From: Pseudoxanthomonas sacheonensis
GTDB lineage: Bacteria; Pseudomonadota; Gammaproteobacteria; Xanthomonadales; Xanthomonadaceae
Direction of reading: 5' to 3'
Assembly (NCBI RefSeq): GCF_010093305.1
Contig: NZ_PDWS01000014.1
Coordinates: 44,022 to 108,021, forward strand
DNA length: 64,000 bases
The translations under genes and the position numbers were made by a program. Positions 63,144 through 64,000 of the stretch are shown here, in pieces. Position 1 is the first letter of the stretch. Each line of letters begins with the position of its first letter. The notes beneath the pieces were generated by a model. The model was not told the DNA's origin. It was given only the letters and a program-made list of their open reading frames with translations, and made no database searches.

Positions 63144-64000
63144 TTACTCCTCGTACTCATAGTTAAAGTACATCGTTGGATCTTTGGGAACGCCATTTAC
63201 GCGAATCTCAAAGTGAAGGTGCGGATCAGCAGTAGCCGGAAGATTCCCGCTAGTGCCAGTTTCTCCAATCACGTCCCCTCCTGAGACCAAAGTTCCATTC
63301 GGTAGCTTTGTGCTAGAAAGATGGGCGTATCGCGTTGTCAGCCCATCGCCATGCTTGATCTCCACATATGTTCCATACCCATTTGGATCGCTCTTATTCT
63401 CAAGCTTCCCGAATCCCGCCGCCTTGACTTCATTTCCAGACGCTGAATCAATATCGACACCCTTGTGCGGTCGGGCACCACCGCTTCGCAACTTCTTTGC
63501 ACCGTCAGGATCGAATCCACCATCAGCCGTGCGATTAGAAGTATTTTTCTTATTGATCCCACCCTCTAATGGTTTGTCTGTTAGGCGCGTCCCTGGTTGG
63601 TTGTCGCCACTACGCATACTCGGTGGGCCAACCTGAATAACCGCCTTGCACCGTTGCGGTGTCTTTTCACAAATTGACGCTTGCCGCCCATCCGGATCGG
63701 TGAACTTGTAAGGGTTGTTGTTCGCATACCAGTACCGGTTGAAGTTCCCGCCGGTCGCTGAGTTGGCCGTGACCGGATCGACGCTAAGCATGGCTCCGAT
63801 CCCCGGATCGTAATAGCGCTGCTGCATATAAGCCAGCCCCGTGGCGCCATCCATCACGTGACCGGTGTAGCCAATGCCCTCGTACGCCGGCTTGTTGATC
63901 GCCGCGCCATAGGGCTCGTAGTTGGTGCGGTCGATCACCGTCCCGGCTTCGTTGGTGACCGCTACCGGACTGCCCAGGGCATCGGTGTGCTGGTACTTGG
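63144..64000 (-). CDS. Rhs protein with C-terminal M23 (LytM) peptidase tip, 5' part outside window
   Basis: The gene enters from the right edge; the last 285 codons are visible. The Rhs core (TNYEPYGAAINKPAYEGIGY, MQQRYYDPGIGAMLSVDP, YKFTDPDG boundary at about 63685-63702) is followed by a linker with KKNTSNRTADGGFDPDG. An M23 peptidase domain then follows. It has HKGVDI (H-x-G-x-D zinc motif, about 63451-63468), GTYVEIKHGDGLTTRYAHLSS and HLHFEIRVNG (H-x-H, about 63192-63221). The zinc ligands are all present. M23 enzymes cut peptidoglycan cross-links, so the tip is predicted to attack neighbouring cells' walls. It lies upstream of its own probable immunity gene. Confidence 0.88.
   Translation of the reverse strand, partial: KYQHTDALGSPVAVTNEAGTVIDRTNYEPYGAAINKPAYEGIGYTGHVMDGATGLAYMQQRYYDPGIGAMLSVDPVTANSATGGNFNRYWYANNNPYKFTDPDGRQASICEKTPQRCKAVIQVGPPSMRSGDNQPGTRLTDKPLEGGINKKNTSNRTADGGFDPDGAKKLRSGGARPHKGVDIDSASGNEVKAAGFGKLENKSDPNGYGTYVEIKHGDGLTTRYAHLSSTKLPNGTLVSGGDVIGETGTSGNLPATADPHLHFEIRVNGVPKDPTMYFNYEYEE

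Overview
The window is high-GC gammaproteobacterial chromosome, most likely Lysobacteraceae (Xanthomonadaceae), Lysobacter or a close relative. This rests on gene order (queG / nnr-tsaE-amidase-mutL; pcnB-folK-panB-panC-panD-pgi; bamC-dapA / gcvR-bcp), a TraB/GumN-type protein, a Bcp with the widely spaced cysteine pair, and dispersed palindromic repeats typical of the group. No species call is possible from sequence alone.

Region 1 (1-22911) is housekeeping. A leftward operon carries NAD(P)HX repair, t6A synthesis (tsaE), a cell-wall amidase, mutL, a DUF1684 lipoprotein and a truncated GumN-like gene. queG diverges from it. A second leftward operon runs from pcnB to pgi, with a tRNA-Glu(CTC) gene divergent at its head. 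Then come fdxA, bamC-dapA, gcvR-bcp, a PIN-PhoH protein, a YoaK-like membrane protein, a SulP transporter, thiD and an alpha/beta hydrolase.

Region 2 (about 22860-60384) is a large exopolysaccharide locus of about 30 genes. It has sugar-nucleotide enzymes (galE, tviB, a uronate-type 4-epimerase) and an envelope module (short export lipoprotein, chain-length regulator, P-loop protein lacking the P-loop lysine, outer-membrane barrel) resembling the set found with exosortase A. Two tandem secreted heparinase II/III-like lyases follow. An eight-gene leftward operon encodes two or three deacetylases, polymerase, flippase, a CapK-like ligase and two glycosyltransferases. A rightward operon encodes a J-domain/BamE-like fusion, a methyltransferase, a glycosyltransferase, a Gfo/Idh-SDR fusion and two FemAB/CelD-like acyltransferases. 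A last pair of divergent operons encodes a second flippase, an acyltransferase, a GNAT, a glycosyltransferase, an AsnB-type amidotransferase and two methyltransferases. Together they suggest an acidic, aminouronate-containing polymer that is probably amidated, acylated and methylated and has its own lyases. No exosortase, PEP-CTERM protein or priming glycosyltransferase is visible in the window.

Region 3 (about 60385-64000) is a leftward Rhs polymorphic-toxin array. The C-terminal tip of a larger Rhs protein carries an M23 (LytM) peptidase toxin and is followed by an exported, probable immunity protein. Next comes a 5'-truncated orphan Rhs tip with a different toxin domain and its own probable immunity gene. 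Tips and immunity genes are visibly more AT-rich than the Rhs core. REP-like palindromes and a degenerate tandem duplication lie between modules.
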